A program made the position numbers and the translations under genes. The notes under the pieces were generated by a model, which was not told the origin of the DNA, ran no database searches, and saw nothing but the letters and a program-made list of their open reading frames with translations. A stretch of 64,000 nt of DNA from an uncultured Bradyrhizobium sp. Its GTDB lineage: Bacteria; Pseudomonadota; Alphaproteobacteria; Rhizobiales; Xanthobacteraceae. The DNA lies in NCBI RefSeq assembly GCF_936943645.1, contig NZ_CAKZJO010000108.1, positions 34,259-98,258 of the forward strand, written 5' to 3'. The first letter of the stretch is position 1, and each line of letters begins with the position of its first letter. This document shows positions 26,080 to 35,587 of this stretch, in pieces.

Positions 26080-27438
26080 GTGGGTCTTCTCTTACGCATG
26101 TTTCCGGCGGCGCTGGTCGCCGCCGGATTGTCCAGCTTCGCCACAGCGGAGACGTTGACGGCCGTGCCCGGGCAGCCGCTGCAAGCGGTGCTGGATGGCG
26201 CGCGCGCCGGCGACGTCGTTATGCTTGCGCCCGGCGCATATCACGGTTCGATCCGGATTGACCGCTCCCTGCAACTGGTCGGGAGCCGCGATGCGGTGCT
26301 CGACGGCGACGGCTCCGGCAACGTCATCACGGTCACCGCGCCCGACGTCACCATTCGCGGTCTGACGATCCGGGCCTCGGGCCGGGATCTTCAGGCGATG
26401 AATTCCGGAATCTTCCTGCAGAAGTCGGCCGAACGCGCGACGGTCGAGGGCGTCAGGCTGGTGGGCAACCTGTTCGGCATCTACGTGCACGGCGCCAGAG
26501 GCTCCCGGGTCGTCCGTAACGAGATCGAGGGACTGCGCGGCGGACGCATGAGCGAGGCCGGCAACGGCGTCTCGCTGTGGAATGCGCCCGACGTCACCAT
26601 TGCGAACAACGTCGTCCGCTACGGGCGGGACGGCATCTTCTCGATCTCCAGCAGCAAGGACCGCTTCGTTGACAATCGCTTCAAGCAGGTTCGATTTGCC
26701 GTCCATTACATGTACACCAACGACAGCGAGATCAGCGGCAACGTTTCGATCGGCAACCATGTCGGTTACGCCATCATGTATTCGAACCGCCTCGTGATCC
26801 GCGGCAACTCCTCCGATCACGACCGCGACTACGGGATGCTGTTCAACTACGCGAACTATGCCCAGATCGAGGACAACAGGGTGATCGGCGGCCCGCTGAA
26901 CGCGACGATGCAGAGCACGCAAGACGGTCCTGACGACGAGCGTGGCATGCTCCCGCAGGCGAAACGGGAGAGCTCGCTCAAGAGCGGCCCGGAGAAATGC
27001 GTTTTCATCTACAACACCAATCACAACAAGTTCCGCAACAACTGGTTCGAGCGCTGCGCCATCGGCGTGCACTTCACGGCCGGCTCCGAAGGCAACGAAA
27101 TCACCGGCAACGCCTTCGTCAACAACGCCAACCAGGTGAAATATGTCGGCACCCGCCACCTCGACTGGTCGACCGGCGGGCGCGGCAATTACTGGAGCGA
27201 TAATCCGGCGTTCGACCTGAACGGCGACGGCATCGCCGATACGGCATACCGGCCGAACGACCTCATCGACCGCGTGCTGTGGACGGCACCCGCCGCGAAG
27301 GTCCTGATCAACAGCCCGGCCGTCCAGGTGATCCGCTGGGCGCAGGCGCAGTTTCCGGCGCTGCTGCCCGGCGGCGTGGTCGACAGCCATCCGCTGGTGT
27401 CGCCGCCGCGCAGCCCTGCACCGAAGGAAACGCGATGA
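26080..27438 (+). CDS. nosD: NosD, periplasmic copper-maturation protein
   Basis: NosD is a right-handed beta-helix protein that works with the NosFY ABC transporter to mature the CuZ centre of NosZ. The 452-residue protein starts at a GTG (26080) with a signal peptide (FPAALVAAGLSSFATAE). It contains many parallel beta-helix repeats such as NEIEGLRGG, NNVVRYGRDGIF and NISGN-type turns, which fit the carbohydrate-binding/CASH fold. It lies 13 bases after nosZ and overlaps nosF by ATGA. Confidence 0.95.
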   Translation: MGLLLRMFPAALVAAGLSSFATAETLTAVPGQPLQAVLDGARAGDVVMLAPGAYHGSIRIDRSLQLVGSRDAVLDGDGSGNVITVTAPDVTIRGLTIRASGRDLQAMNSGIFLQKSAERATVEGVRLVGNLFGIYVHGARGSRVVRNEIEGLRGGRMSEAGNGVSLWNAPDVTIANNVVRYGRDGIFSISSSKDRFVDNRFKQVRFAVHYMYTNDSEISGNVSIGNHVGYAIMYSNRLVIRGNSSDHDRDYGMLFNYANYAQIEDNRVIGGPLNATMQSTQDGPDDERGMLPQAKRESSLKSGPEKCVFIYNTNHNKFRNNWFERCAIGVHFTAGSEGNEITGNAFVNNANQVKYVGTRHLDWSTGGRGNYWSDNPAFDLNGDGIADTAYRPNDLIDRVLWTAPAAKVLINSPAVQVIRWAQAQFPALLPGGVVDSHPLVSPPRSPAPKETR

Positions 27439-28355
27439 CCAGCACGGTACGCGTCAGCGACGTCACCAAGGCCTATGGCCGCGTCGAGGCCGTGCGCGGC
27501 GCCTCGTTCGCGCTCGGCCTGGGCGAGCTCGTTGCCTTGATCGGCCACAACGGCGCCGGCAAGACCACGCTGATGAAGCTCATGCTCGGCTTGATCCGGC
27601 CGACTAGCGGCGCGATCGAGGTTCTCGGAGACAATCCCGCCGCCGGCGAGTTCGCGGGCCGGCGCCAGCTCGGCTACCTCCCCGAAAACGTCTCCTTCGA
27701 CCCTGCCCTGACCGGCCGCGAGACCCAGGCCTTCTACGCCCGACTGAAGCGTGAGCCGGTGGCCAAGGCCCTCGATCTGCTCGACGCCGTCGGGCTCGGA
27801 GCCGCCAGCCGCCGCCGGGTCAGCACCTATTCCAAGGGCATGCGTCAGCGGCTCGGCCTCGCGCAGGCACTGCTCGGCGCGCCGCGCGTGCTGCTGCTGG
27901 ACGAGCCGACCACCGGTCTCGATCCGGAGCTGCGGCAGACCTTCTACGACATCATCGCGCGGCTCGCTGCAGGCGGGGCGACCGTGCTGCTGTCGTCGCA
28001 CGCGCTGACCGAGCTCGAGGAGCGCGCCGGCCGGGTCATCATCATGAACCGCGGCATCAAGGTCGCGGACGGGTCGATCGATGAGCTGCGTCGTCTCGCC
28101 CGGCTGCCCACCCGCATCCGTCTCAAGGTGGCAGGCCTTGCGCCCAGCGAACTGCCGGGCTGGGCTCCCCAGGACACCACTTGCCGCCGCCTCAACGGCC
28201 ACATCGTCGAGATCGATGCCGCGCCGGAGCGGAAGATCGAGCTGCTGCATCGCGCGACCGCCGCCGGCAATGCCGTCGAGGATGTCGACGTGGTCCCGCC
28301 CACACTCGACGAGCTCTATGCTCACTTTCTCCGGCAATCGGAGCAGGCGCCATGA
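27435..28355 (+). CDS. nosF: NosF, ABC transporter ATP-binding subunit
   Basis: The ATPase of the NosFY exporter that supports NosD during CuZ assembly. The 306-residue protein has Walker A GHNGAGKTT, the signature YSKGMRQRLGLAQ, Walker B LLLDEPTTGLDPE and the switch His in LLSSHALTELEE. The C-terminal 70 residues are a regulatory extension usual for ABC-2-type ATPases. Start and stop are set by ATGA overlaps with nosD and nosY. Confidence 0.96.
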   Translation: MTSTVRVSDVTKAYGRVEAVRGASFALGLGELVALIGHNGAGKTTLMKLMLGLIRPTSGAIEVLGDNPAAGEFAGRRQLGYLPENVSFDPALTGRETQAFYARLKREPVAKALDLLDAVGLGAASRRRVSTYSKGMRQRLGLAQALLGAPRVLLLDEPTTGLDPELRQTFYDIIARLAAGGATVLLSSHALTELEERAGRVIIMNRGIKVADGSIDELRRLARLPTRIRLKVAGLAPSELPGWAPQDTTCRRLNGHIVEIDAAPERKIELLHRATAAGNAVEDVDVVPPTLDELYAHFLRQSEQAP

Positions 28356-29179
28356 ACGTCCTGATCATCGCCGCCAAGGAAATCCATCAGGCCATCCGCA
28401 ATCGCTGGGTGCTGGCCGCAACGCTGCTGCTCGCCGGGCTGGCGCTGTCGCTGACTTTTCTCGGCAGCGCGCCGACCGGGAACGTCGGCGCACGCGCCCT
28501 GGACGTGGTCATCGTCAGTCTGTCGAGCCTGACGATCTTCCTCGTGCCGCTCATCGCGCTTCTGATCTCCCACGACGCCATCGTCGGTGAGATGGAACGG
28601 GGAACGATGCTGCTGCTGCTGAGCTATCCGGTCGCGCGATGGCAGGTGCTGCTCGGCAAGTTCCTGGGCCACCTCGCCGTTCTCGCCTTTGCGACCTGCC
28701 TCGGCTACGGCGCGGCGGTCGGCGCGCTGGCGGCGACCGGCAGCCAGATCGACAACGATAGTCTCCTGGCCTTCGGAGCGATGGTGGGCTCCTCGGTGCT
28801 GCTCGGCGCCGCGTTCGTCGCAATCGGCTATCTTGTCAGCGCGCTCGTGCGCGACCGCGGCACGGCCGCCGGCATCTGTATCGGATTGTGGCTGCTGCTG
28901 GTGCTGATCTACGACATGGCGCTGCTGGGCGTGCTTGCGCTCGATCAGGGACGCAGCATCTCGGCCGCCGTGCTCAACGCCTTGCTGCTGGCGAACCCGA
29001 CCGACGCCTATCGGCTGATCAATTTAACCGGCTTTGCCAATGTCAGCACCTTCGCCGGCATGGCCGGCCTTGCCCAAACCACGTCCCTGACGATCCCGGT
29101 CCTGCTGACCGCCCTGCTCGGCTGGACGCTGTTGCCGCTCACCCTGGCCGCGCTCGCCTTCTCGCGGAGGGAGCTATGA
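28352..29179 (+). CDS. nosY: NosY, ABC transporter permease
   Basis: The membrane subunit of the NosFY transporter. The 275-residue protein has about six hydrophobic helices and an ABC-2 type layout, with the cytoplasmic loop SHDAIVGEMERGTMLLLLSYPV between helices (family segment, quoted in part). Its ATG overlaps the nosF TGA, and its TGA overlaps the nosL ATG, consistent with translational coupling. Confidence 0.95.
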   Translation: MNVLIIAAKEIHQAIRNRWVLAATLLLAGLALSLTFLGSAPTGNVGARALDVVIVSLSSLTIFLVPLIALLISHDAIVGEMERGTMLLLLSYPVARWQVLLGKFLGHLAVLAFATCLGYGAAVGALAATGSQIDNDSLLAFGAMVGSSVLLGAAFVAIGYLVSALVRDRGTAAGICIGLWLLLVLIYDMALLGVLALDQGRSISAAVLNALLLANPTDAYRLINLTGFANVSTFAGMAGLAQTTSLTIPVLLTALLGWTLLPLTLAALAFSRREL

Positions 29180-29748
29180 GACGCCGAACGCTCCTGCTCG
29201 CCCTGCTCGTGCCGCTCACGCTCGCGGGCTGTAACGAGAAGCAGGCCGCGAAGATCCCGCCGCCGCATCGGATGAGTGCCGAAGATATCGGTCACTACTG
29301 CGGCATGAACGTGCTCGAGCATCCGGGACCGAAGGGCCATATCTTCGCCGCGAGCCTGATGGAGCCCGTGTGGTTCTCGTCGGTGCGCGACACCATCGCC
29401 TTCACCATGTTGCCGGACGAGCCCAAGGACATCCAGGCGATCTACGTCTCCGACATGGGCAAGGCGCCCGACTGGGACAAGCCCGGCGCCGACAACTGGA
29501 TCGAGGCACGCAAGGCGCTGTTCGTGATCGAGAGCCGGGTCAAGAGCGGCATGGGCGGCGACGAAGCCGTGCCGTTCTCGGAGCGGGCGGCGGCGGAGAA
29601 GTTCACGGCTGAAAACGGCGGCAGGATCGTCGGCTTCAACGAGGTGTCCCGGGACTACGTCCTGACGTCGGCGAACGCCACCGGCGCCGCGGCGGCCGAC
29701 GAGACGACAGAAGGCCCGCCGGGCGAACGACCGAGGAGAACGCAATGA
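29176..29748 (+). CDS. nosL: NosL, copper-binding lipoprotein
   Basis: NosL is an outer-membrane-anchored copper chaperone that delivers Cu(I) to apo-NosZ. The 190-residue precursor has the lipobox LTLAGC near residue 18. It has the CGM motif in IGHYCGMNVLEHPG and Met residues including IYVSDMG, which match the copper-binding region of the family. The C-terminal tail after residue 165 is Ala/Arg-rich and probably disordered. It overlaps both neighbours by four bases. Confidence 0.95.
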   Translation: MRRRTLLLALLVPLTLAGCNEKQAAKIPPPHRMSAEDIGHYCGMNVLEHPGPKGHIFAASLMEPVWFSSVRDTIAFTMLPDEPKDIQAIYVSDMGKAPDWDKPGADNWIEARKALFVIESRVKSGMGGDEAVPFSERAAAEKFTAENGGRIVGFNEVSRDYVLTSANATGAAAADETTEGPPGERPRRTQ

Positions 29749-30740
29749 CGCGCCCCCTGACGCGCCGACGTTTCATCCGGATCAGCGCGGCGGCAGCGGG
29801 CCTTGGCGCGCTGTCCCCAAATCATCCTGTTCGGGCGGAGGTCGCCCCGGCGACCTGGCGCGGCACGATGCTGGGCGCCGTCGCGACGTTGGAGATCCAC
29901 GACGAGGACCGCAGCCGGGCGGAGCGACTGATCTCGCTGGCCTGCGCCGAGGCGCGGCGGCTCGAGCGCCTGTTCAGTCTTTACCTCGACGAGTCCGCCC
30001 TGGTCGCGCTGAACCGGACCGGCGTCCTGCTCGATCCCGCCGTCGAAATGGTCGATCTGTTGTCGGCCGCGCAGCACTATTCCACGCTGACGGGCGGACT
30101 GTTCGACGTTACCGTGCAGCCGCTCTGGGAGCTCTATGCCGGCCATTTCGCGCGCGCCGACGCCGATCCGACCGGCCCTGTGGTTGCCGAGATCGAGGCC
30201 GCACTCGCGCGCGTCGGCAGCAGCCGGCTGTCGGTCAGCCGCGACCGGATCGTGATGCCCAAGGGCATGGCGGTCACCCTGAACGGGATCGCGCAAGGCT
30301 ATGTCACGGACAAGGTGGTCGATCTGCTGCGGGCAAACGGCATTTCTCACAGCCTGGTCGACATGGGCGAGGCCCGTGCGATCGGCTCGCGTCCGGACGG
30401 ACGTCCCTGGGATGTCGGCGTCGCCGATCCGGACCTGGCGGGGCAGACGAAGACGGTGCTGCCGATCATCGACCGCGCCGTGTCCACCTCGGGCGGCTAC
30501 GGCTGCCAGTTCGATCCCGGCGCGCGCTTCAACCACCTGTTCGATCCGCGATCAGGTGGCTGCGCGCACCGCTATCGCAGCGTGACGACCGTGTCCCGCA
30601 GCGCGACTGCGGCGGATGCCTTGTCGACGGCGTTCAGCCTGATGCCAGAAGACCGGATCCGATCGTTGCTGCCGCGCGTGGACATCGACCGCGTGCACCT
30701 GATCGACGCGGCGGGCAAGTCGGTCGAATTGTCGGCGTAG
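29745..30740 (+). CDS. nosX: NosX, FAD:protein FMN transferase (ApbE family)
   Basis: NosX covalently attaches FMN to NosR in the periplasm. The 331-residue protein has a twin-arginine signal (LTRRRFIRISAAAAGLGAL). It has the ApbE segments TGGLFDVTVQPLWELY, NGIAQGYVTDKVVDLL, DMGEARAIGSRPDGRPW and HLFDPRSGGC. The flavinylation target is the SGATVT site seen in the nosR product. It is the last gene of the nos operon, ending 26 bases before the convergent periplasmic protein gene. Confidence 0.95.
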   Translation: MTRPLTRRRFIRISAAAAGLGALSPNHPVRAEVAPATWRGTMLGAVATLEIHDEDRSRAERLISLACAEARRLERLFSLYLDESALVALNRTGVLLDPAVEMVDLLSAAQHYSTLTGGLFDVTVQPLWELYAGHFARADADPTGPVVAEIEAALARVGSSRLSVSRDRIVMPKGMAVTLNGIAQGYVTDKVVDLLRANGISHSLVDMGEARAIGSRPDGRPWDVGVADPDLAGQTKTVLPIIDRAVSTSGGYGCQFDPGARFNHLFDPRSGGCAHRYRSVTTVSRSATAADALSTAFSLMPEDRIRSLLPRVDIDRVHLIDAAGKSVELSA

Positions 30741-30766
30741 CCGCGAAGGGAAGTGCCGGGCGCGCG

Positions 30767-31582
30767 CTAGTGCGATAGCAGCAGTTCGAGCTGGCTCTGC
30801 GCCTTCTTTACGGCCGCTGCGTACCAGCTCTGGCTCGGTGCTTCCTTGGCGAAGCACTTTGTGTAGGCGTCCATCGCCTGGTCCTCTTTGGCCATGGCGT
30901 CCTCTGGCACTTTCTTCGCCATCATCTGCTTCCAGACCTTTTCGCAGGCCGGAATCTCTGCCGTCTTCACGGCGTCGGTGTCGGCGAGGAAGAAGACCTT
31001 GTCGCCCTGGATCGCGACGACGTCGATTTCCTGCGGTGCTCCCTTCAGGTTGCCATTGCCGCGCACGCCCAGCACTGCGGCGACAGTGCTCGCGGATGCG
31101 GGCTTGGCAATCGGCAGCTCCGCGTATTTGGCGAAGGCGGAGTCCTGGATCGCCTGGTAATAAAAGCGGTCGGATTTGAAGGCCGCGCCGATCTCTTGCG
31201 GCATGCCGTCCTCGCGATGCTCGCGCAGCCAGTGCTTGAGCAGCCCGGTGGTGGTCACCACGGCCTGCCTCTTGTCGCCTTCGGAGGCGAAGCCGAGACC
31301 GTCGAGATGGCCGAAACCCGAGTCTCCCTTGAACAGCGTGTCGGCGTTCGACGTGCCGTCGGCGGGAAGCCCCTTGATCGCGACCGGCCCCACCAGGCCG
31401 CGCAACACGCCTGCCAGCTCCTTCAGAGCTGCGTCATGCTGCTTGGAGAGTTCATCGCTCTCCTTGGCCTTCGAGAATTTTGCGATGTAGCGGTCGCGCA
31501 GGTCGAGATAGCGCTGCTCGGGCGTCGCCGCATGAGCAGGCGTCGCCAGGACGAGCAGGCAGAGCAAGGCAAGCGATTTCAT
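30767..31582 (-). CDS. periplasmic protein of unknown function
   Basis: I do not recognise this family. The 271-residue product has a clear Sec signal peptide (SLALLCLLVLATPAHA) and a helical N-terminal part rich in Lys and Asp (RYLDLRDRYIAKFSKAK). The central region is mixed, and there are two Cys residues (in IPACEKVW and AYTKCFAKE) that could form a disulfide. It starts 86 bases after the PepSY gene on the same strand, so it could belong to the TonB-PepSY module. It is convergent with nosX. Export to the periplasm is the only functional inference made. Confidence 0.7.
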   Translation of the reverse strand: MKSLALLCLLVLATPAHAATPEQRYLDLRDRYIAKFSKAKESDELSKQHDAALKELAGVLRGLVGPVAIKGLPADGTSNADTLFKGDSGFGHLDGLGFASEGDKRQAVVTTTGLLKHWLREHREDGMPQEIGAAFKSDRFYYQAIQDSAFAKYAELPIAKPASASTVAAVLGVRGNGNLKGAPQEIDVVAIQGDKVFFLADTDAVKTAEIPACEKVWKQMMAKKVPEDAMAKEDQAMDAYTKCFAKEAPSQSWYAAAVKKAQSQLELLLSH

Positions 31583-31642
31583 GAGATATCCGGACTCGGG
31601 GAGCGACCTCCCTTCTTTGTGCCCTTACCTTACGGCGAGGTT

Positions 31643-31660
31643 CACCCGCAAGGGCGGGTG
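31643..31660 (-). terminator. small hairpin after the PepSY gene
   Basis: CACCCGC-AAGG-GCGGGTG is a perfect seven-base stem with a tetraloop, just beyond the PepSY stop on the minus strand. No U-tract follows in that direction. It may partly separate the PepSY gene from the next gene. Confidence 0.35.
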
Positions 31661-31668
31661 CGCCGGCC

Positions 31669-32958
31669 CTACTCTGCCGGCGTGAGCTGCCGATTCAAGC
31701 GCACCGCTGCGGTCTCGCGCACGCGAACCCGGGCGCGGCGTTTGCGCCACCAGATCACGACGCCGGTGACCGAGAGCGCGGCCACCACGAGACCCATGAT
31801 CGAGATCAGGATGCGGCCGAACAGGCCGACAATGCGGCCCGAATGCAGTGGGAATTGCGCCTGGACGAAGATGTCCGCGGCAGTCCCGACCCAGGGCAGC
31901 CGTTCGCCGATTGGGCGTCCGTCCTCGCTGTCGTAATAGAGCTGCGCCGGGCCGACGCCGCCGGCGCCATGATCGTCGCCGGGGTGGAAGAAGGCGGCGG
32001 CATAGACGCCATGGGCCGGGCCGTAATTGATCGAGCCGACCGGGATGGTCCACCCTCGCGCCTTGCCGTCGGCCGCCGCGCGGGCTGCGATCTCGGCAAA
32101 GGTGACCTTGGGTTCGATGGGATCGTCGAGATCGCGATAGGGCCGCTGCTCATAGGGCGTCGGCGTGTAGTTCGACACCATCTTCATCAGCGGCGAGAAC
32201 ACCTCGAAATAGAGGTTCAGCGAGAACGCCGTGAAGGCGATGATGAACAGCACGCCCCAGGTCCACAGGCTGAAGGCGCGATGGATGTCGAAATTGATCC
32301 GGTAGGCGCTGCCCGAGGTCTTGATGGTCCAGGCCGGCGCCCAGCGCGCCCAGAAGCCGCGCGCGAGCTGGCGCGTCACGGCTGTCGCCCGCGCCGCCTT
32401 CGCCCGCTTGCGCGATGGCAGCGTCAGGTAGAAGCCGACGAAGCAATCGATGGTCCAGATGATCGCGATCACGCCGAGCACGCGCATGCCCCAACGGTCG
32501 CTGCCCCAGAATTCCGGGATGTGCATGGTGTAATGCAGCTTGTAGAGAAACGAGACGAAGTTCTCGCGCGTCACCGGCCAGACCGCGCCCCAATAGCGCC
32601 GGCCGAGCTCGGCGCCGGTGTTGGGATCGAGGAAGACCTGGTTGTAGTCCAGAGTATAACGCTTGCCGGTCGCGGGATCGATCCGCGGCATCACGAAGAA
32701 CCATAGCGAGTGCCCCTCCTCCGGCGTCATGAAGAGATAGACGACGCGCGCGTGGGGATCGCGCTGCTCGATCATCTTGGCGAGCTCGATCGAGGGGATC
32801 GCCGGGCCCTTGGTCGAGACGTCGAACAGATGGCCGTTCAGGACGTCGTCGAGCTCGTGATCCCAGGAGATGATCGCGCCTGTTATGCCGGAGAAGAACA
32901 GGAACCCGGCCGTCAGCAGTCCCGCCCAGCGATGCAGCTTGCCGAATATCGCTCTCAT
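31669..32958 (-). CDS. PepSY-domain inner-membrane protein, probable siderophore reductase partner
   Basis: A 429-residue PepSY_TM-family protein with about four membrane helices: FGKLHRWAGLLTAGFLFFSG, VLGVIAIIWTIDCFVGFYL, LWTWGVLFIIAFTAFSLN and ILISIMGLVVAALSVTGVV. Conserved His residues lie in or next to helices (LHRWAG, LHYTMHIPE, IHRAFSLW), as in the FoxB/FsrB-type reductases that release iron from siderophores. It starts 53 bases after the TonB receptor stop. The family link is firm; the reductase role is inferred. Confidence 0.85.
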   Translation of the reverse strand: MRAIFGKLHRWAGLLTAGFLFFSGITGAIISWDHELDDVLNGHLFDVSTKGPAIPSIELAKMIEQRDPHARVVYLFMTPEEGHSLWFFVMPRIDPATGKRYTLDYNQVFLDPNTGAELGRRYWGAVWPVTRENFVSFLYKLHYTMHIPEFWGSDRWGMRVLGVIAIIWTIDCFVGFYLTLPSRKRAKAARATAVTRQLARGFWARWAPAWTIKTSGSAYRINFDIHRAFSLWTWGVLFIIAFTAFSLNLYFEVFSPLMKMVSNYTPTPYEQRPYRDLDDPIEPKVTFAEIAARAAADGKARGWTIPVGSINYGPAHGVYAAAFFHPGDDHGAGGVGPAQLYYDSEDGRPIGERLPWVGTAADIFVQAQFPLHSGRIVGLFGRILISIMGLVVAALSVTGVVIWWRKRRARVRVRETAAVRLNRQLTPAE

Positions 32959-33011
32959 GGCTCGGATCTCATCAAGAGCCTATCTCGTGCATCGTCCCTC
33001 GGCATCAAGAC

Positions 33012-35306
33012 TCACCAGCGATAGGTCAGCTTGCCGATGGCCTTGCGTCCCTCGGCGTAGAAACAACCCGAGGCGGCGCCGTAGCAGGCGGCGACATAGC
33101 GCAGGTCGGTCAGGTTGGTGACGTTCAGCGACAGCCGCCAATTGTCCCTGCTATAGGCGAGCAGCGCATCCAGCACAGTTGCGGATCCCACCTTGAAGGT
33201 GTTGGCGTCATCGCCCCAGGTCGCGCCGACATAGCGGATGCCGCCGCCGAATTGAAGGCCGGCGAGCTGGCCGCTCTGCAGCGTGTAGTCACTCCACAGC
33301 GAAGCACGGTTGAGCGGCACCGTCGTCGGCGCCTTGCCGAGATTGACGGGATCCCGCGACAGCTCGGCATCGACATAGGCGTAGGCGGCGCGCAGGTTCC
33401 AGCCGTCGGCAAGCGACATCGTGCCCTCGAGCTCGATGCCGCGCGATTTGACTTGGCCGAGCTGCGAGGCCGTATAGGTCGGCGGCGCATAGACGACGAC
33501 GTTGTCGCGCGTCAGGTCGAAGGCCGCGAAGGTGAACAGCGCGTTCCAGCCGAGCGGCTGGTATTTGACGCCGACCTCGTACTGAACGCCGGTTTCAGGG
33601 TTGAGCAGCTGGCCGCTCGCCGTCGCGAGCACCGGGAGGAACGATTCCGAGTAGCTGACGTAAGGCGCGATGCCGTTGTCGAAATTGTACATCACGGCAG
33701 CGCGGCCGGTGAAGGCCGATGCATCCTTGGAGATCGAATTGTTGGCGATGCCGTTGTCGACCTGCGTCGTCACGAAGTCCTGGCGGCCGCCGAGCTGGAA
33801 CGACAGCCGGCCGAGCTTGATCTGATCCTGCAGGTAAAGGCCGGTCTGCGATTGCTTGACGCCGGTCTTGTCGTTTGGCGTGGTGTCCACGGCGTAGTCG
33901 TAGCTGTACACGGGGTTGAAGACGTTGACCGTGGGTGAGGAGGTCGTCACGCCGAAGGCGGTATCGCGGAAACGGGTGTTGCGATAGTCGACGCCGGCCA
34001 GCACGGTGTGCTGCAGGAAGCCGGTCGCGAACTTGCCCTGCAGCTGATTGTCCACCGCGAAGGAGTTGATGTACGAATTGCTGTAGCTGCCGACGCGGGC
34101 ATAGTCGCCGGCGGCTTCGTTGGTGTAGCCGGCGCCGTAGAAGACCTTCTCCTCATTGTGCTGGTAGGCGTAACGCATGTTCTGCCGGAACGTGATGTTG
34201 TCGGCGAAGTTATGCGAGAGCTGATAGCCGGCGGTCGCAAGCTCCGTGTTGAACGCATCGAAGCTCGGCACGCCCGCGAAGAACGAGACCGGGATGGTGC
34301 GGCCGTTGTTCGGCCAGACCGTGCCGGAAGCCGGCAGGAACTGGAGGCCCCACCCTGCCCGGTCGCGCTGATAATTGGCGAGGATCGTGAGCGTGGTGTC
34401 TTCATTCGGCTTGAACGTGACGGCCGGCGCGATGAAGACGCGATTGTCCTTGGTGAAATCGACCTGGGTCTCGCCGTCGCGGACGACGCCGGTCAGGCGC
34501 CACAGCACGGTGCCTTCCTTGTTGGCGGGGCCGCCCATGTCGAACTGGCCCTGATAGCGGTTGAAGCTGCCGCCGGAGATCGAGACCTTGCCGAACTGCT
34601 GCGCGGTCGGTAGCTTCGTCACGTAGTTGAGCAGGCCGCCGGTGCCGCTGCCGCCATACATCGCCGATGACGGTCCCTTCAGCACCTCGATGCGCTCCGC
34701 GCCGTAGGGGTCGAGGCCGTTGAAGTGCACGTAATTACTGGAAGGAATGCGCAGGCCGTCGATATAGAGGCCCGGCATGGTCATGTCGAAGCCGCGGATC
34801 TGGAGGCCGCCAAAGCGGGTGTCCGAGCCGCCATTGACGTCACCGCTGACACCGGCGGTGTAGCGCAGCGCCTCGCCGATCGAGACCGCGCCCTGGTTCC
34901 TGACCTGGTCGGTCGTGATCACCGAGACCGACTGCGGCGTTTCGATCAGGGGCGTATCGGTCTTGGTCGCGGTGCCGCTTCGCGTCGCGACGAAACCGCG
35001 TACCGGACCGTTGGCGCGTTCGCCCGTATTGCCGTTCGAAGAGGCCGACTGGGTTGGTGCGGCCTGCTGCGCGGCAGAGCGACGCGTGGCGCGCGAGGTG
35101 CGCGTTGTTGCCCGCCGCGACGAGGCGATCGCCGCAGGACGCGCGCGCTGAGCCGGCGCATCGACGGCGACGGCGGGAATTTGCGTCTGGGATTGTGCGG
35201 GACCGAAGGGGATTGCGAGAGCTAATGTGCTGGCCGCGCCGAAAAAAAGCGCTCGGATGTGTCGAAGACGCGTATCAAAACGCGAAGGAAGTCCGGAGTT
35301 GGTCAC
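33012..35306 (-). CDS. TonB-dependent siderophore receptor
   Basis: A 764-residue outer-membrane receptor of the ferrichrome/FhuA-type subfamily. It has a signal peptide and then a basic Ala/Arg/Thr-rich linker (about 45-90). The plug domain contains PLIETPQSVSVIT and RIEVLKGPSSAMYGGSG, and the 22-strand barrel ends in LTYRW. It is followed on the same strand by a PepSY membrane protein, the typical receptor-reductase pairing. Low-iron control is expected; no certain iron box was seen upstream. Which siderophore is bound cannot be read from the sequence. Confidence 0.92.
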   Translation of the reverse strand: MTNSGLPSRFDTRLRHIRALFFGAASTLALAIPFGPAQSQTQIPAVAVDAPAQRARPAAIASSRRATTRTSRATRRSAAQQAAPTQSASSNGNTGERANGPVRGFVATRSGTATKTDTPLIETPQSVSVITTDQVRNQGAVSIGEALRYTAGVSGDVNGGSDTRFGGLQIRGFDMTMPGLYIDGLRIPSSNYVHFNGLDPYGAERIEVLKGPSSAMYGGSGTGGLLNYVTKLPTAQQFGKVSISGGSFNRYQGQFDMGGPANKEGTVLWRLTGVVRDGETQVDFTKDNRVFIAPAVTFKPNEDTTLTILANYQRDRAGWGLQFLPASGTVWPNNGRTIPVSFFAGVPSFDAFNTELATAGYQLSHNFADNITFRQNMRYAYQHNEEKVFYGAGYTNEAAGDYARVGSYSNSYINSFAVDNQLQGKFATGFLQHTVLAGVDYRNTRFRDTAFGVTTSSPTVNVFNPVYSYDYAVDTTPNDKTGVKQSQTGLYLQDQIKLGRLSFQLGGRQDFVTTQVDNGIANNSISKDASAFTGRAAVMYNFDNGIAPYVSYSESFLPVLATASGQLLNPETGVQYEVGVKYQPLGWNALFTFAAFDLTRDNVVVYAPPTYTASQLGQVKSRGIELEGTMSLADGWNLRAAYAYVDAELSRDPVNLGKAPTTVPLNRASLWSDYTLQSGQLAGLQFGGGIRYVGATWGDDANTFKVGSATVLDALLAYSRDNWRLSLNVTNLTDLRYVAACYGAASGCFYAEGRKAIGKLTYRW

Positions 35307-35587
35307 GTTTGTTGAGCCCCACGCACTGCCGGCTTCGCCGGTATCGTTCTTGATGTTCCGCCCTAACGCAGGCGGTTGGGGAGTGCGATAGGAACAACGT
35401 TAGAATTTCTCCAGACATGTGCGCAGCATGTGCGACGAATGCGCTCACGCGCGCTGCGACGCTGCTTCCTTAGAATTGGAATACTTCCAGACTGGCGCCG
35501 TCAGTCCGTTCACGCGCAAGCGCATGCGGCGACTGCATCGCGCGATCGGCGCTGCTGACCGAAGCCGAAGGCGCGCATCGTTGAAGA
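35307..35587. other. intergenic stretch upstream of the TonB receptor
   Basis: About 280 bases with no convincing gene. It should hold the promoter for the receptor on the minus strand. A 13-base palindrome TGGAA-TAC-TTCCA (35477-35489) and TTAGAA half-sites (near 35400 and 35470) are present. They are only loosely like known iron-control elements. Confidence 0.5.
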
